Numbered from the stretch's first letter, positions 42,896 to 54,935 are shown. The stretch is DNA of 64,000 nucleotides from Paraconiothyrium sp. Pb-2020 (GCA_022419385.1 JAJUBI010000006.1:3410001-3474000); one strand, 5' to 3'. Notes: generated by a model not told the origin, from the sequence alone. Numbers and translations are program-made.

Positions 42896-45030
42896 AGCTT
42901 CACAACTCCATCGCCCTCTCCGTTCACGCAATAGCCGATACTGATGTGTACCTGACTGCAGCTTTTTGCGAATAGACTACTTGTTTAATCACGTCGCGAT
43001 TAAGAGATTGGGACGCTTGCACTTTACCATGGCAGCATCTCCTTTCTGTGCATATGCTAGCTTGCATCATTTATGCTCAATCGATCTTACTTAACAATCT
43101 GCATACGTACTCACGTTGACACCGCCGTCTGTACGACTGAGACATATGCCTCTTTCGCAACCCTAGCCCCAGTCGCACTTTCTTGCCATCCCCAATCTCC
43201 CCACCATCTCCCGACCTGCTCGCCTTCTTTTGCCCCCATTTCCCCTCTTACTCACATCTCCCTCATCCTCATGCGCATCAGCACTCCATCGCTTTCCCAC
43301 CACACGCGGTGTCCCATCTCATCTCCGCAACACGGACTGTCGGTCTCACCCACAAACCTCACTTGCACTACCTCACCTATCCTCCTCCTCCATCGCCGAG
43401 CCTGCCAGGGAGCATATCCCTGCGCATACCATTCCCACAACGGTCGCTATTTTCGGAGCCCGGGTGATTAGTACTAAGTGGGGCGGGGGGCTGCGCACCC
43501 GCGAAGCACTGGGCATGATGTCAGCACGGGACATGCGAGGTACCCGCGGCCCCCATTGTTTTGAGGTCAAGGGTCCGATTGGGCGTTGTTTTCGGGCGTT
43601 GCTTATTTTTGGTTGGTGGGCACATTGTCTGCATTGGGTAAAAGGGAAAAGGAAGATCATAATATCTTTTAATTGTGCATACCTTAGCCAAGCCGCTGGT
43701 TTGCTTCATCCTGTACACTGCAGTACTAGGTGGAGGCTGTGTAACACCTTGTTTGTATCTCTGGGATGCTTGGATGATTTATTATGTCGTTGGTACTTGA
43801 TTGCTCAGGGTCTGTTGTTGGCGTCGCAGGTAGATGTTTCGGTGTGCAAGCACTGCCCGTCGAAGGGAAGCCGCAACATCCCCGCACAATCGTCTCCAGC
43901 AGTGTACGACCACTCGTCTTTGTCTGTAAGGACTAGTCCGTGTTCCGATTCGCAATTGTAGCATTAGTTATTATGTTGCTATTGAGATCTTGGCCACGGT
44001 TGGCTTTGTCTCCACCGTGTGTTACTTGCTTTGTTGTTCTCAAAACGGGAAGTTTGTGCCTGCAGCAGGCAGTAGAGCCATTGACCGAAACATCTTTTTG
44101 TAATACTTTGGTGTAGTATTGGTTGTTTGACAGCAAACGCCTTACACACAAGCGATTCTTCCTTCAGTAATCATTCAAAACCGATGAGTGACTCAACGGC
44201 AAGTTCGCGGGAGGTTTCTAAGTACCATCGCCGTCTCTGCCGTTGTATAATCGTGGTGTCGGCAACTCGCGTTGTGCGAGCGGTTCAGTCACCGATCTAC
44301 AGCCCAGTGCTCGAGACCACAATAGAACGTCAAAGAAACTCGATGTCTTACCCTGTCAGATCAACTCACCATCGTAATTTGAGAATCCCTATATCTGAGT
44401 CGATGTCCGCTTCCCGCATGATATGCAGTATATCAATTTTCCGGCTTGGTCGTCTCCTGACCCCCTCGCTTTCAAGATGGCGAGAAATAAGCAGCCTAAG
44501 ACATGCTGTCTGCACAGAAACGTAACCTCTCCTTGATATCTTACTCTGCGTGAGATCTCGCATGCACCCTGGTGGACTACTATAATCTTCCACACCAACG
44601 ACAGCTTCAGAACAAGGAGCTCAACAACAATTAGAGCTTCCCTTAAGCGGACCCGGCACGCCCTCGATCCATGCCCAGATGGATGGAACCTCTTCTAACA
44701 ACTAGTTTCGTACCAGATCAATATATAAAGAAGTCACATTAACATAGCATCGGCAAGGTGGACGATGTTACTGGGGAGCCAGGATCTCAGAATTATGCAC
44801 TCGGATCTGAAAGACTTTCACCATGAACAATACATTATTGAGCCTTTCAACACTTTCAAAGTAGTAGCTTTGTGTATTCACAACACCCTCCCTCTGTTCA
44901 GCTTATATACGACCACCTTAGTGCTTTCGTTGCTAAGAAACCAAGTACAACTGAGTTGTAAACACCTCAACTACAAAGATATCGAATACATCATATCCAT
45001 ACCAAAAAAAAAAAAGCGTAGAACCAAAAA
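42896..45030. other. Intergenic, no supported gene
   Basis: 2.1 kb with overlapping low-complexity frames (Pro/Ser/His-rich at 43073-43471). The last 300 bp are probably the leader of the next gene: an AT-rich 5' region with an A-tract (45004-45015) and CAAAAAATGACG at the start codon. I find no domain content. Confidence 0.45.
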
Positions 45031-46062
45031 ATGACGAGCTCCCAAACCATAACTTTTCCGGAAACCATCGCTGGGGTTCGTGCTTTCCTTCGCACGTTCC
45101 CTACCCAGACCGCAAAGCTTCGTTATATTCTTGGTCTCGACATTGCTCAGAACGCCCCGATGTTGGCACGATCAATTGTAGTGAATTGCATCGACACCGA
45201 ACACTACGAATGGGATTCATCTAAGCTAACCGAGATTGGTATCAATACATTCGCATCTGGGGACCTCCGCGGACATATTGCCGACCCTGGTCCCAACGGG
45301 GAGAACCTCCTGCAGCAAATTTACTACTACCACTTTCGTATGTTGCCTAACGCGCACTGCATCAACAAGCGGTTCTGCCCAGGCGATCCAGAGATGAACC
45401 GTTTTGGAAACACTCGGTTCGCTACCTATGTTGAAGGTAAGGCCATGCTGAAGGAGTGCTTCTACTGGGACGTGACTGCGGGTAAGCCTCAAGATGGTAA
45501 GTGCCCGACAGTTGTTATTGGTCATGCTCTACGCAACGACACGGATGGTCTGTCTCGAACCATCGATTTCGTGCCTCACACTGCGGACACTGTAGTCGCT
45601 GTGATCGACACGCAGCAGATGGCCCGCGAAATGGAAATCCACAATCCGGCCGGCTCACGGCACGATATCAGCCTCCATGATCTGAGCACCCACTTCGATA
45701 TCCCGTATCGGGATCCTCATACGGCTGGGAACGATGCGGCGTACACAACGATCTCTAGCATTTACATGGCGCTGTATGGGCGTGACAAGCCGACCTTTGC
45801 AAAGTCGGTTCTCCAAGTGTTTGACGACGTGGAGAAGTCTAGTCGATTGTATTCGGTAAGTCAACATGGCATTCCACGATACTGCACTCGCTGCCATTCA
45901 CCAAGCCATTTCGTGAGTGGCTGCCATGCACGTCTTCCGCCTTGTGAGAAGTGCCAGGCTCGACGTGAGCCTGATAGAAACGGTAAGCTTCCCCATGTGC
46001 ATTGGTTCACCAAGGGTCGGAAGGCGCATCATCCCGAAGACTGCACTTGGGGCTCTTCTTAA
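45031..46062 (+). CDS. Gfd2/YDR514C-like protein, RNase H-fold exonuclease type, with zinc knuckle
   Basis: A single exon of 343 residues. The middle resembles the C-terminal domain of yeast Gfd2 and YDR514C, a DEDDh exonuclease-like fold: VVNCIDTEHYEWDSSKLTEI supplies the D-x-E motif, VIGHALRNDTDGL the next Asp, and YRDPHTAGNDAAYTTISSIY the H...ND pair. The C-terminus adds a zinc-knuckle-like cluster (YCTRCHSPSHFVSGCHARLP, then CEKCQARREP and a later HHPEDC), suggesting RNA or DNA binding. The acidic residues look complete, so nuclease activity is possible though untested. In yeast Gfd2 is linked to mRNA export factor Dbp5. The name is based on motif order only. Confidence 0.75.
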   Translation: MTSSQTITFPETIAGVRAFLRTFPTQTAKLRYILGLDIAQNAPMLARSIVVNCIDTEHYEWDSSKLTEIGINTFASGDLRGHIADPGPNGENLLQQIYYYHFRMLPNAHCINKRFCPGDPEMNRFGNTRFATYVEGKAMLKECFYWDVTAGKPQDGKCPTVVIGHALRNDTDGLSRTIDFVPHTADTVVAVIDTQQMAREMEIHNPAGSRHDISLHDLSTHFDIPYRDPHTAGNDAAYTTISSIYMALYGRDKPTFAKSVLQVFDDVEKSSRLYSVSQHGIPRYCTRCHSPSHFVSGCHARLPPCEKCQARREPDRNGKLPHVHWFTKGRKAHHPEDCTWGSS

Positions 46063-47305
46063 GGTTTCTTCGTGCACGCTTTTCAATCAGTATGTATCTA
46101 AACGTCCTCGCCTCTACTAATATGGCGGCGGTCTTTTACTTTTTCCTATACTAGCTCCATTAGATCACTCATAAACATCTTGTTTTCTCAATCCTTTACT
46201 GCACAACCGTGTTTCTTAGTGATTTCAGATCTCTATCTACACGACAGAAAACAGACCACTCTCGGCTCGCTGTCGATATACTAACACAATGCATCTTTCC
46301 CTTCTTCTTTTGGCTTTTTGATCATATGCTGCCAGGCAACGTTCATGGAAGTAGCTTTAGTGTGATTTGTTTGTGTTCTGTCAAGTGGTGATGCCTAGGA
46401 TGGAACCATGGCACACGCTATAGCTGCTTGATAGCACGGAGCGCAGTTTCACTCTCCATCGCCCACGTCACTTCCATCCTCACCTTCCATACCCTTGTCC
46501 ACATATCAGCCGATCATGCTTCTCCTTTTTCCTTCTTCTACATTGAAATTTAAAAACATGTGATCACATCCTGACAAGAAAGCTTCCTAGGGTGGCGAAG
46601 ACATAATTCTATATCTGTGACCCGTACAGGGCTTCGCTGGGTCCCTGTAGTAGCCTTGTAGGAGCGATTCAATCAGTACACCCTTCTAAGCGTTATTCAA
46701 GCTAATGGATCTTTAGGCAAGGCTTATAAGACTCGTGAATAAGGCTTACGAGACAGTCAGAATGTAACATTTCTTATCCCCCATGCTTCTCTCAATTGAG
46801 GCTGTATAGAAAATTGTATATCCCGCCACTGACCCTCGCTTATAAGTTTTGTGAATTGAGATTTTGATACCAACCGACATACAAAACATAATTGTATATT
46901 CCCTAGCTTCATTGTACAGTTATGCGATTGCAACTTTCACAGAGCTTCCGCCACAGCTCATCAAAGACTGGTATTCCCCGGACTAGGCAGAGTATGGCGA
47001 TACTACAGGTCGGCTCAAGGATTGGTTCTTGAGACAGTTTCATGCACACACGGTGTCGATCAGCGAACGCGCGACTGGGATGATTCTTCGTTCAAGTTTG
47101 CGCTACGTACTCATTTGGGCTGTTGTGAGTTCTTGTCTACCATTATGTGGGTTCCAGATTCAACTGGTTCAGTTCTTATTGATTCTACTGATATCTAAGG
47201 GTCCGCCACGGAAAGTTATAGCTACCAGGTTGCTATCCCTTCGCATGTAAAGACCACATGTCCGAAAACAGAACTCCAGCTGACAGGAACATCGACATAT
47301 AATTT
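46063..47305. other. Convergent 3' regions, no gene
   Basis: 1.2 kb, relatively AT-rich, between the Gfd2-like gene (+) and the kinase-HeLo gene (-). No supported coding content. Confidence 0.5.
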
Positions 47306-50300
47306 TCAAAGCGCTGTTGCCAAGTCGGTCAAAGCCCTCACCACCTGATCGTGGTACGCTTTCTGTAACTCGACTTCTACCTGTACCGCGCTTTCGTCGC
47401 TATTTGCATCAAAACCAAACGCCTCGAGCCCACCCAAACAAGTCCAAATGACGCTCGTGAACTTGGTACCACAGGAAAACTGTACTTGCGCACGTAGGTT
47501 AGGCTCCACAAAAAGTCTCGTCCTCACCCTGAAGATTACACTAGGCTTTACTCTTTCCAGACTTTCTATGCCCATAATATCTTCTATCGAGCGCCACATG
47601 GCTATTTCAAGTAGTATGATCCCAAGGCTATAGATATCATAGGATCTTTTGTAACGATAACGTGGCGAAGAGCTTTCGCGCATGCCTGACCCTTGCACCC
47701 TCGGGTGACGATAGATGTCTTGGGATGCGCTTTCAGGTGGCTTTTCCGTCATGTCATCGTTCATTGCTGGGCGGGAATATTCGAATCCAGAAATATAGGG
47801 AAGTGACCACTCATGCCCAGCAAGCGCACTCTCATTTGCTTCGTCTTTGTCCGTGCCCTCCGGCGACAAATAGAGGATGTTGTGACTTCGTAGCCCTTTG
47901 TGCAGCCAGTTGACTGCATGAAGTCGCCCAACGTCTTCGGCAATTGATCTGGCTAGTTCGATTCTTGTTCCCAGTGGAGGGGGTTGCACACTGGGGCTGT
48001 GGAGTAGATCTAAGAGGGAAACCAGCCGTTGTGGTGAGCCGTTCCTTTCGGGACGCTCAAATACCAGGCCGTAGCGGCAGTGGTCCTCTCCAGTTTCGGG
48101 ATCTACATCATGGAAGAGTCCAAGGCAGTGCGGCACACGCAAATTCTTCGGTCGTTGACGATCATTCAGCAGTGATGCAAGCGCAAGGACACGCTCATAG
48201 ATCCGTGGGTCTTCGCCTCCGTAAGGTGAAGGTTCGTAGCTTTTCCACTCTATCCAAACAGGCTGCGCTTGTCCCTTAGCCGGGTGATAGATCGCATCGT
48301 CGCGGTGGGCCTCGTAAGACTCAAAATCATCATTTCCGTGATCGAAAATAATCGCTTTCCGGTCTAAAGTGAGGCTTGGAGCAGCATTTGGGACTGCAAA
48401 TCGTGTGTCAAATTCTGCCGTAGTCGGTAACGGTTTGGTGTTGTCAACACCAGGACCGCCCAATGTTGTGGCTGGTTGCAAAGCTCTCGATTTGTCTGAA
48501 CCAGAGTAGATACTGGACAAAGAGCGTCCGACCTTGCCCTCATCATCCTCAGGCTTCTTCGCGCTATTCATTGCTTTGAGTCGTGCGTACTGGGCCAAAC
48601 TATGTCTAGCTGACATGGCGGCTCCGGTCTCGTATATCCCGGTCACGTCGTCTGGCAAAGGCCAATCTTGCTGAGGGTTGACTGGAATAGCGGAAGGCCA
48701 AATTGCTGTGGATAATGCGACTAAATCATCGAACTCATTATAGAGTTGCAGCATCTGAGCATTTGCCTCCTCCTCTTTCAGACGAAGGTCGCATCTGCTG
48801 GTTTCAGACAACAGAACAATGAGGTCGTCGTTCTTTGTAATTAGGTTCCGTACTAGGCTGTTCAGCTCTTCAATAGTGAGATTGGGCGGCGCATCGAATC
48901 TTCTAGTTGCTAATTCTTCTACTTTGCCCACTGGGGGGATAGATAATGCCACGGAAAGTGCCGAGCTTGGAAGTTTCGGATCTACCTCCGGCCGCGAGTG
49001 CGTCAGATTTAAAGTACTGCTCTGAACGGTATTTTTCCAACTATTTTCCAAAAGAGTCTGTTGTTGGAGAAGAACGTTGAGAATAGCATGGTGATTGTCT
49101 AGAAGATCGTTGGACAACTGACGGCTTCCAGATAGACCGACGATCGAACTCCAGTGAACTAGTCTCAAGTATTCCATCTCGAATCGAATGATAGACACTT
49201 CGCTCCCTTCTGGTAGAGATGGGGCTGAACGTAGGCACTTGGATATCGAATGAAAGGCTATGCAGATAAGTTGACTACAAAACATTGTCTAAGGGATGAT
49301 CTCACCCCTAATGCAGCTTTCAAAAAGCTTAGTAGTGTATACCACGTGCACATGTATTGTGCGGTAGCTTCGATAATCCGATAAGCCTTTGACCGATTCC
49401 CGTGAAGCCAATGCCGGATTAGGTTTGGGCATTTGACCCTGCCACTCCAAATCATCGTCCCATCGCTCGTCTGCGATTTTTGTTAGTTGAGGTTTGGTAT
49501 TGATACATAAAGGGCGCATGCCGTTATCTTCATAATCTGTCTTCTCGTTCTCACTGTCGTCTTCATCAACTCCTTCGGCCGTTATCAGATTTCTGATCCG
49601 TAAACCCGAAAGGCATATATCACAGAAGAGGGCCTTCCTCAACTGGGCTTTCCCTTTCGTCTGAAATGAGATTTGGTCAATCGTCTGCTCGATGTAAGGC
49701 CGGTCAAGAGCGTTACGCTGAATCATGGCTGAGCACCATTCTAAAGCAAGACGCAATGGCTCCTCCGCATCCTGAGATAGTCGAGCTACCCAAGCACTCA
49801 TTTCCTCTTGGCTTTCGTAGTAGTTTGTATCACCACCGAAGAACTCATCTAAGTCATCAACGCTTTTTCCTGTTAATACGGTTATGATCTCTAGGTAGAT
49901 ACAGCCTAGCGAGTAGACGTCAGATCTCCTTCCTCGTGGCGAATTTCGAGCCACTTCCGGAGCGCAGTATTTGCGCGTTTTATGGGTGACGCCATCTGTA
50001 ATACTGTTGTTCCGCGAGCTGAAGTCGAAAGATATCCCAAAATCGGTAACAACAATTTTGGTAATACCATCGCGTTGATAAAGAAGGACATTCTGGGGCT
50101 TGATGTCTTTGTGTCTAACTGTTCATTACTCAGTAAAATTCAAAGTCACAGTAAACGCATATACTTACTATTGTGTTGATGCATGAACCCAAGAGCGGAG
50201 GCCAGACAGCCAAGACTCTGCATCAGAACACCATTTCTATTACCAAGCTCATAGTCATCCAAGGTGAGATATTCCTGGAGGTTGCAGTCCGCTACGGGCG

Positions 50301-51033
50301 AGAGCAACAGGTTGAGGCTTTGCTCCGTTTCGTATGAATAGAGATACTGAATGATGTGTTGGTGCCCACTTAGCTTTTTTAAGCTTGCAATTTCCGTTTC
50401 GAAACTTTCTTTCAGCCTTTTCGCAAGTGCTTTCTTCAGAGTGAATCTCTTTCGAGCTAGCTGAGCACCTGTCACAACATTTTCAATACAAACCACTTGT
50501 GCCCAACCCCCGTGCCCTAGGCTCTTGATTGTCCGAACTGGAATCACTTGCTTTTCTCTGTAGACATTCGCCTTGTCGATAGAGAAGTCTCTTGTGATGG
50601 CGCGATTTTGCTCAAGCTCGAGCCTTGCTGCATGATCCAGTCCCACAAGCCGTTCCGCTGTATCCAACCGTAAAGGGAGCGCCCCGTCTGTCTTCTCCGC
50701 TTGCATGAAAGTGGAAAGATATTCTTTGAGGTCAAGGATTTTAAGCAGCATACATATTCTAGGCATGTTCAAGAGTCGTTCACCGATCGCAGCATCAAAG
50801 TTAGGGTGCGAAGTCAATAGCCTGTCGAGATACGCCCTCAACTCGGTCGAAACACGCCGAAGTATGACAGCGTCCAAGAATGTTGTCGTTCGCTTCGTTC
50901 CCATGTCTGCAATTGGAAGATCTTTTTCCAGTGGCAAGAGATCCCATGGAAAACTTTCGACAATGGTGCGAATAGAAAGTAGCGTTTGATCCTCAACATT
51001 TGGATTGCTGAAGTGACCTACAACGGTCGCCAT
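47306..51033 (-). CDS. Protein kinase-HeLo-pseudokinase fusion, 3 exons
   Basis: Exons 51033-50169, 50118-49306 and 49257-47306 (introns of 50 and 48 nt) stay in frame for 1209 residues. After a 165-residue start of unknown fold comes a Ser/Thr kinase: Gly-loop LGHGGWAQVV (about 172-181), Lys195 in ARKRF, catalytic HKDIKPQN (291-298), DFG (314-316) and APE (341-343), all intact. An acidic linker leads to VYTTKLFESCIRAFHSISK, where the second intron lies between Arg and Ala. This opens a HeLo-like helical domain (FEMEYLRLVHWSSIVGL), known from fungal cell-death proteins. The C-terminus is a second, degenerate kinase with LHKGLRSHNILYL for HRD and ISGFEYSR for DFG, so inactive by motif. Reading this as two genes would leave the second without its first HeLo helix. 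Likely role: regulated cell death or self-recognition. Confidence 0.78.
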
Positions 51034-51355
51034 GCCCGGGAGAGTGTCTGTTAAACGCTAGCGTTCGATCGCCGTCGAAGAAGAGACGAAAAAGGGGGGC
51101 CTGATGAAGCGACACAGTGCGAGAGCATGATGGGAGCTGTAAGAAGTGCGGGGCAGTGCAGGCGGTCGCATCGATACGAGGCTGAACAGGCCAGGCGCAT
51201 ACCGAGACCGCATGCTCAGCCGCACGACATTCGTGGCCCAATCGCGTTCCATGGCTATGCAGAAGATCCCTGGAGCTTACTGCTGACTTACAAAAGAACA
51301 AAGTAGCATGCTACTTGACGTTCGCGTTACATCATACTTCAGCCTTCCTCACGAC
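51034..51355. promoter_or_regulatory. Shared upstream region of the two HeLo/kinase genes
   Basis: 322 bp between divergent start codons of two related genes, so they probably share control elements. No named site recognised. Confidence 0.45.
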
Positions 51356-53077
51356 ATGGCAGAGCTGGGCCTCGCGGTGTTTACCGCCGTGAAGGAAGTC
51401 TATCTGCTCTCTCGTTTTATTGCAAGGACCGCTCGATCAGCAGCAAATCACCGCAAAGAGCGGGATGAGCTCGATGCCGAGTTTGAATTCGAGCAGCTTT
51501 ACATCCGTAGTTTTGGTCAACTCTATGTCTATAATGAGGGTATGCTTACCCCCCAGGAAGGACTTAACCGCGCTTGGATGAAGAAGATAGGAGACATACT
51601 CGAGAGTCTGCGACTAACCTGCGGCGATTACGCGAAACTTGCCTCTGAGCACGACAAGGAGTATCGAGCATTAAGTCCATTCTTCAATCCACCGGATCCT
51701 TCTGCTCATATAGTGATGTTCGACTTGCCATTTGAAACTTCGAATGACCAAGTCGACGTTGGCCATTCACAGGTGTCTCAACGAAAACTGCTGGGAGTAT
51801 CACATGATGCGGGACGAGATCCGAACCAGCACTCCAATGTGGTTACCACAGCAACAAATCTGTTTCCCGACCTGGATTGGCGTTGGGCCCTCTCTGATAA
51901 AAGGAAGTTGAAAAAGATCTTGGGGAAATTTCAGGAAGCAACTCGCAAGTTGAAGGATTTGCTCCAGCTCGCGATTGCAACAAATCCTCAGTACTTGATT
52001 GGGCACTCTAGAGATGTTCAGAAAGGATCGAAAGCCCACGGCGAGGACAATCTACAAGTGCTAGGCTTGCAGCCGCATATAAAAATGCGTCTATCCGAGA
52101 AAGATGAGAATGTTGGTGTAGGATTGCAGATAAGAGACGGAACGCTTCTTCTTCCTCCAGGCAATCACGTTCTTGCGATGGGCCGTTACATCGATGGAAC
52201 GGAAGGAGATAACCATGTCACAGAGAACGTGATCGTGGAGTTCAAAATTCTTGACGAGGATGCTACCGCAACTGATCAAGAGAACATCTTTGGCCTGGCT
52301 CGACTGCTGCTGGCCTCCGAACACTCTGATCTCAAAACGTTGCCTTTCCGATGCATCACGAGGTACCGCTCAGACACATGTTACGCGTTTCTGTTCAGAT
52401 TTCCACCAAAAACTTCGGAAACAACCCCGGTATCATTGTATGACCTCATCGACCCGACGAATGCTCGACGTCACAATCTCTCTCTTCCTCTTCGATTTCA
52501 TATAGCTCAGAACATTGCAAAATCTTTAGCCGCTTTTCATGCCGACGACTGGGTGCACAAGAGTCTTCGAAGTCGCTCTATAGCGTTCTTCTACGCCGAA
52601 AATGGAAGTCTCGACTTTATGACACCCTATTTGACGAGCTTTGAATACTCCCGTTCAACTACCACCAATACGAGCTGGTCTTATGATGATGACACGGAGA
52701 AAAACCTCTACCGACATCCTGATCGACAACGACCACCCTCCATTTCGTTCAACAAGCTACACGACCTGTGGTCTTTGGGAGTCGTATTGTTAGAAATTGG
52801 GCTTTGGGACACTGCCGAAAGTGTCCAGCGTGACGGGGTGCTCAAACGCGCGCTCTCCATTCCCGTAGATCCCCATGCACTCAAAGACATATATTTGGAC
52901 CGCGTAAGGCAAGACCTGGAACATAATATGGGTCCTGCGTATGCTCAGGCCGTTAAAACTTGTTTGCTAGGCGACTTCGGCTGCGGGGCGTCGGATGTTG
53001 GACTCTCGCTGGCAGTGCATAGTCGTATCATTGAAAGTTTGGACATGGGCAATCTTTCGACATCATTGCCAGGATGA
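51356..53077 (+). CDS. HeLo-like domain pseudokinase
   Basis: A single exon of 573 residues. I start at the ATG at 51356 because MAELGLAVFTAVKEVYLLSR is a typical HeLo N-terminus; the frame is open to an earlier ATG at 51308. The helical N-terminal domain (EFEFEQLYIRSFGQLYVYNE) precedes a linker and a C-terminal kinase-like fold (LRFHIAQNIAKSLAAFHADD). The catalytic loop reads WVHKSLRSRSIAFF and the DFG position TSFEYSRS, so key residues are missing and phosphotransfer is unlikely. DLWSLGVVLLEIGLWD keeps the helix-F core. It closely matches the layout of the C-terminal half of the divergent neighbour, which suggests a paralogous pair acting together. Confidence 0.85.
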   Translation: MAELGLAVFTAVKEVYLLSRFIARTARSAANHRKERDELDAEFEFEQLYIRSFGQLYVYNEGMLTPQEGLNRAWMKKIGDILESLRLTCGDYAKLASEHDKEYRALSPFFNPPDPSAHIVMFDLPFETSNDQVDVGHSQVSQRKLLGVSHDAGRDPNQHSNVVTTATNLFPDLDWRWALSDKRKLKKILGKFQEATRKLKDLLQLAIATNPQYLIGHSRDVQKGSKAHGEDNLQVLGLQPHIKMRLSEKDENVGVGLQIRDGTLLLPPGNHVLAMGRYIDGTEGDNHVTENVIVEFKILDEDATATDQENIFGLARLLLASEHSDLKTLPFRCITRYRSDTCYAFLFRFPPKTSETTPVSLYDLIDPTNARRHNLSLPLRFHIAQNIAKSLAAFHADDWVHKSLRSRSIAFFYAENGSLDFMTPYLTSFEYSRSTTTNTSWSYDDDTEKNLYRHPDRQRPPSISFNKLHDLWSLGVVLLEIGLWDTAESVQRDGVLKRALSIPVDPHALKDIYLDRVRQDLEHNMGPAYAQAVKTCLLGDFGCGASDVGLSLAVHSRIIESLDMGNLSTSLPG

Positions 53078-53678
53078 TGTCGCCACAAGTAGCCTGATCA
53101 AGCTGCATCTCTTGCTGTGATATCAGCTCCTACTATCGGATTCCTAACTCCAAGGGCTCGCAGCTGACTTTGAATGTACCAACCAAATTGCTTCCTCGCT
53201 CGCTTCTAATCATCTTATGCCCTTCTCTTCCAATGCAGGTGTTCGCTCTCATCCTACATCTTCACTAACTCACCTCCTTTATCCCCGCCCTAACCCCGTC
53301 AGTTTTCCGCATGCCATTGCCCAATATGGCTTTTCCGTCCATCGAACACTGTCGCCAAGGACAGGAAATAGGGACAAATCGGTCTCCGCAGGCCAGGTCC
53401 GACATGTCCTGGTTGACGAAGGGAAGTAGAGATGGTAAGTCCGGTTAACGCCGCTCATATGCTCCTTGATGCCACAAGTAATCTTCGGAAAAGCGATTCA
53501 AGTCTGGCTGAAGTCGATACCAGTGTCAGTGCCTGGTGTGATGATGTGAACTCGTTCGTCGGGTATAAGAAGGTATCTGCGCTCTGGATACTGGAAAGCC
53601 CATCTATCATTCACTCGCTCCGCTGCGACCGATCTTACTGTACCTAATCTTGCTACTGTAAGAACAACATTCATCGAC
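53078..53678. other. Intergenic, no supported gene
   Basis: 601 bp between two plus-strand genes. Two short frames (53217-53429, 53432-53647) have no family content. It holds the 3' end of the pseudokinase and the promoter of the oxidoreductase. Confidence 0.45.
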
Positions 53679-54881
53679 ATGTCTTCTCGACTCCCCGCAA
53701 CTCATCGCGCCCTCGTCCTCACAGACAAATCGACACCTCTCGCCGTCAAAACCATCCCCACGCCCACCCCTATTCACGGCAGCGCCGTAGTCGAGGTCCT
53801 CTCCGCAGGCGTTCTGTCCTACCACCGTGAGATTTACAATGGCTCTGAATCGCACGCGCGTTATTCGCTCCCGACACCGTTAGTGACGGGTATGTCAGGT
53901 AAGAACTTCCCCGATTTCGAATCGTATTGCTGGACAACTGACTGAACTTCGCTTGGGGCAGCGATCGGCCACATCGTCGCACTGGGTCCTGACGCTACGA
54001 CATTGCAGCCCGGCCAGCTCGTCTTCGTCGATTGCATGATCCGCGCGCGCGACGACCCAGATACCGCGTTCCTACTTGCTATTCACGACAGCGGTACACC
54101 TGGGAGCCAGAAGCTGGCGAGGGATGTATGGCGCGATGGGACGTTCGCCGAGTACGTGCGAGTGCCACTGGAGAACTGTATACCGTTGGATGAGAAGAGG
54201 CTCTGTGGTGAGCTGAAGTATTCGGTGACTGATTTGACGTATATGGATTACCTCATGGTGCCGTATGGCGGGCTGAGGGATATCGGACTCGAGCCTGGGG
54301 AGACAGTGGTGGTGACTCCTGCGACAGGTGGGTATGGCGGGGCGGCAGTGATGGTTGCGGTGGCGATGGGTGCGAGGGTGATAGCCATGGGCCGGAATGA
54401 AGCTGAGTTGGGGCGGCTGAAGAAGGTTGTCTTGAGCGGCTCCCCGAGCGCTAGCATCGAGACATTGAAGATGACGGGCGATGAGATGGTCGACGCGGAA
54501 AACCTCAAGGCGTTTGGTACCATTGACGCGGGGATTGACTTCACGCCTCCGCAGGGGACGAGCTCAAGTCATCTAAGGAGCGTCGTCCGTGTCATCCGGA
54601 AAGGGGGACGTATCAGCCTGATGGGATTGAACAGCAACCCCATGGTCCCTTGGAGTGTAGTGTCGAGGAACATCTCTTTCAAAGGGAAATTGATGTATGA
54701 AAGAGAGGACATGATCCAATTCGTCAAGATGCTGGAGAGAGGCCGGTTTCCTCGCACCGGAGATTTCGTCGAAACCAAGGAGTTCCGGTTGGAAGAGTGG
54801 GAAGCGGCCTTGGATATGGCGGCCGAGCATATGGGCATCGGCAAGCGAGTCGTATTTTCTCCTAAGTTGAGGCTGGAATAA
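53679..54881 (+). CDS. Medium-chain dehydrogenase/reductase (zinc-type alcohol dehydrogenase-like), 2 exons
   Basis: Exons 53679-53898 and 53962-54881 (63-nt intron) give 379 residues. The GroES-like N-terminal half has HRALVLTDKSTPLAVKTIPT, LVTGMSAIGHIVALGPDATT (across the splice) and LQPGQLVFVDCMIRARDD. The Rossmann half has the nucleotide-binding motif VVTPATGGYGGAAVMVAVAM and VIRKGGRISLMGLNSNP. The usual catalytic zinc ligands (Cys in GICGSD, GHE) are not evident: LSYHREIY replaces the first, so it may be a zinc-independent reductase. The substrate is unknown. It ends 54 bp from the convergent Rrg7 gene. Confidence 0.88.
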
Positions 54882-54935
54882 CACATCTATAGTGTGACCG
54901 TGTAGTTTAGGCCCTGAACAGTGTTCGTACGGTCT

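Noticed and set aside
43230..43961. 243-codon plus-strand frame
   Set aside because: Pro/Ser/His-rich start and no family signature; three overlapping frames here look equally coding-like, so none is supported.
44765..45034. 89-codon plus-strand frame overlapping the Gfd2-like start
   Set aside because: Ends in a Lys run made by the A-tract before the real start codon; this is leader sequence.
47306..49285. HeLo-pseudokinase frame as a separate gene starting at 49285
   Set aside because: Its first nine residues come from the predicted intron and lack the opening HeLo helix, whereas the in-phase splice to the upstream kinase exon supplies it. Kept as an alternative to be tested by cDNA.
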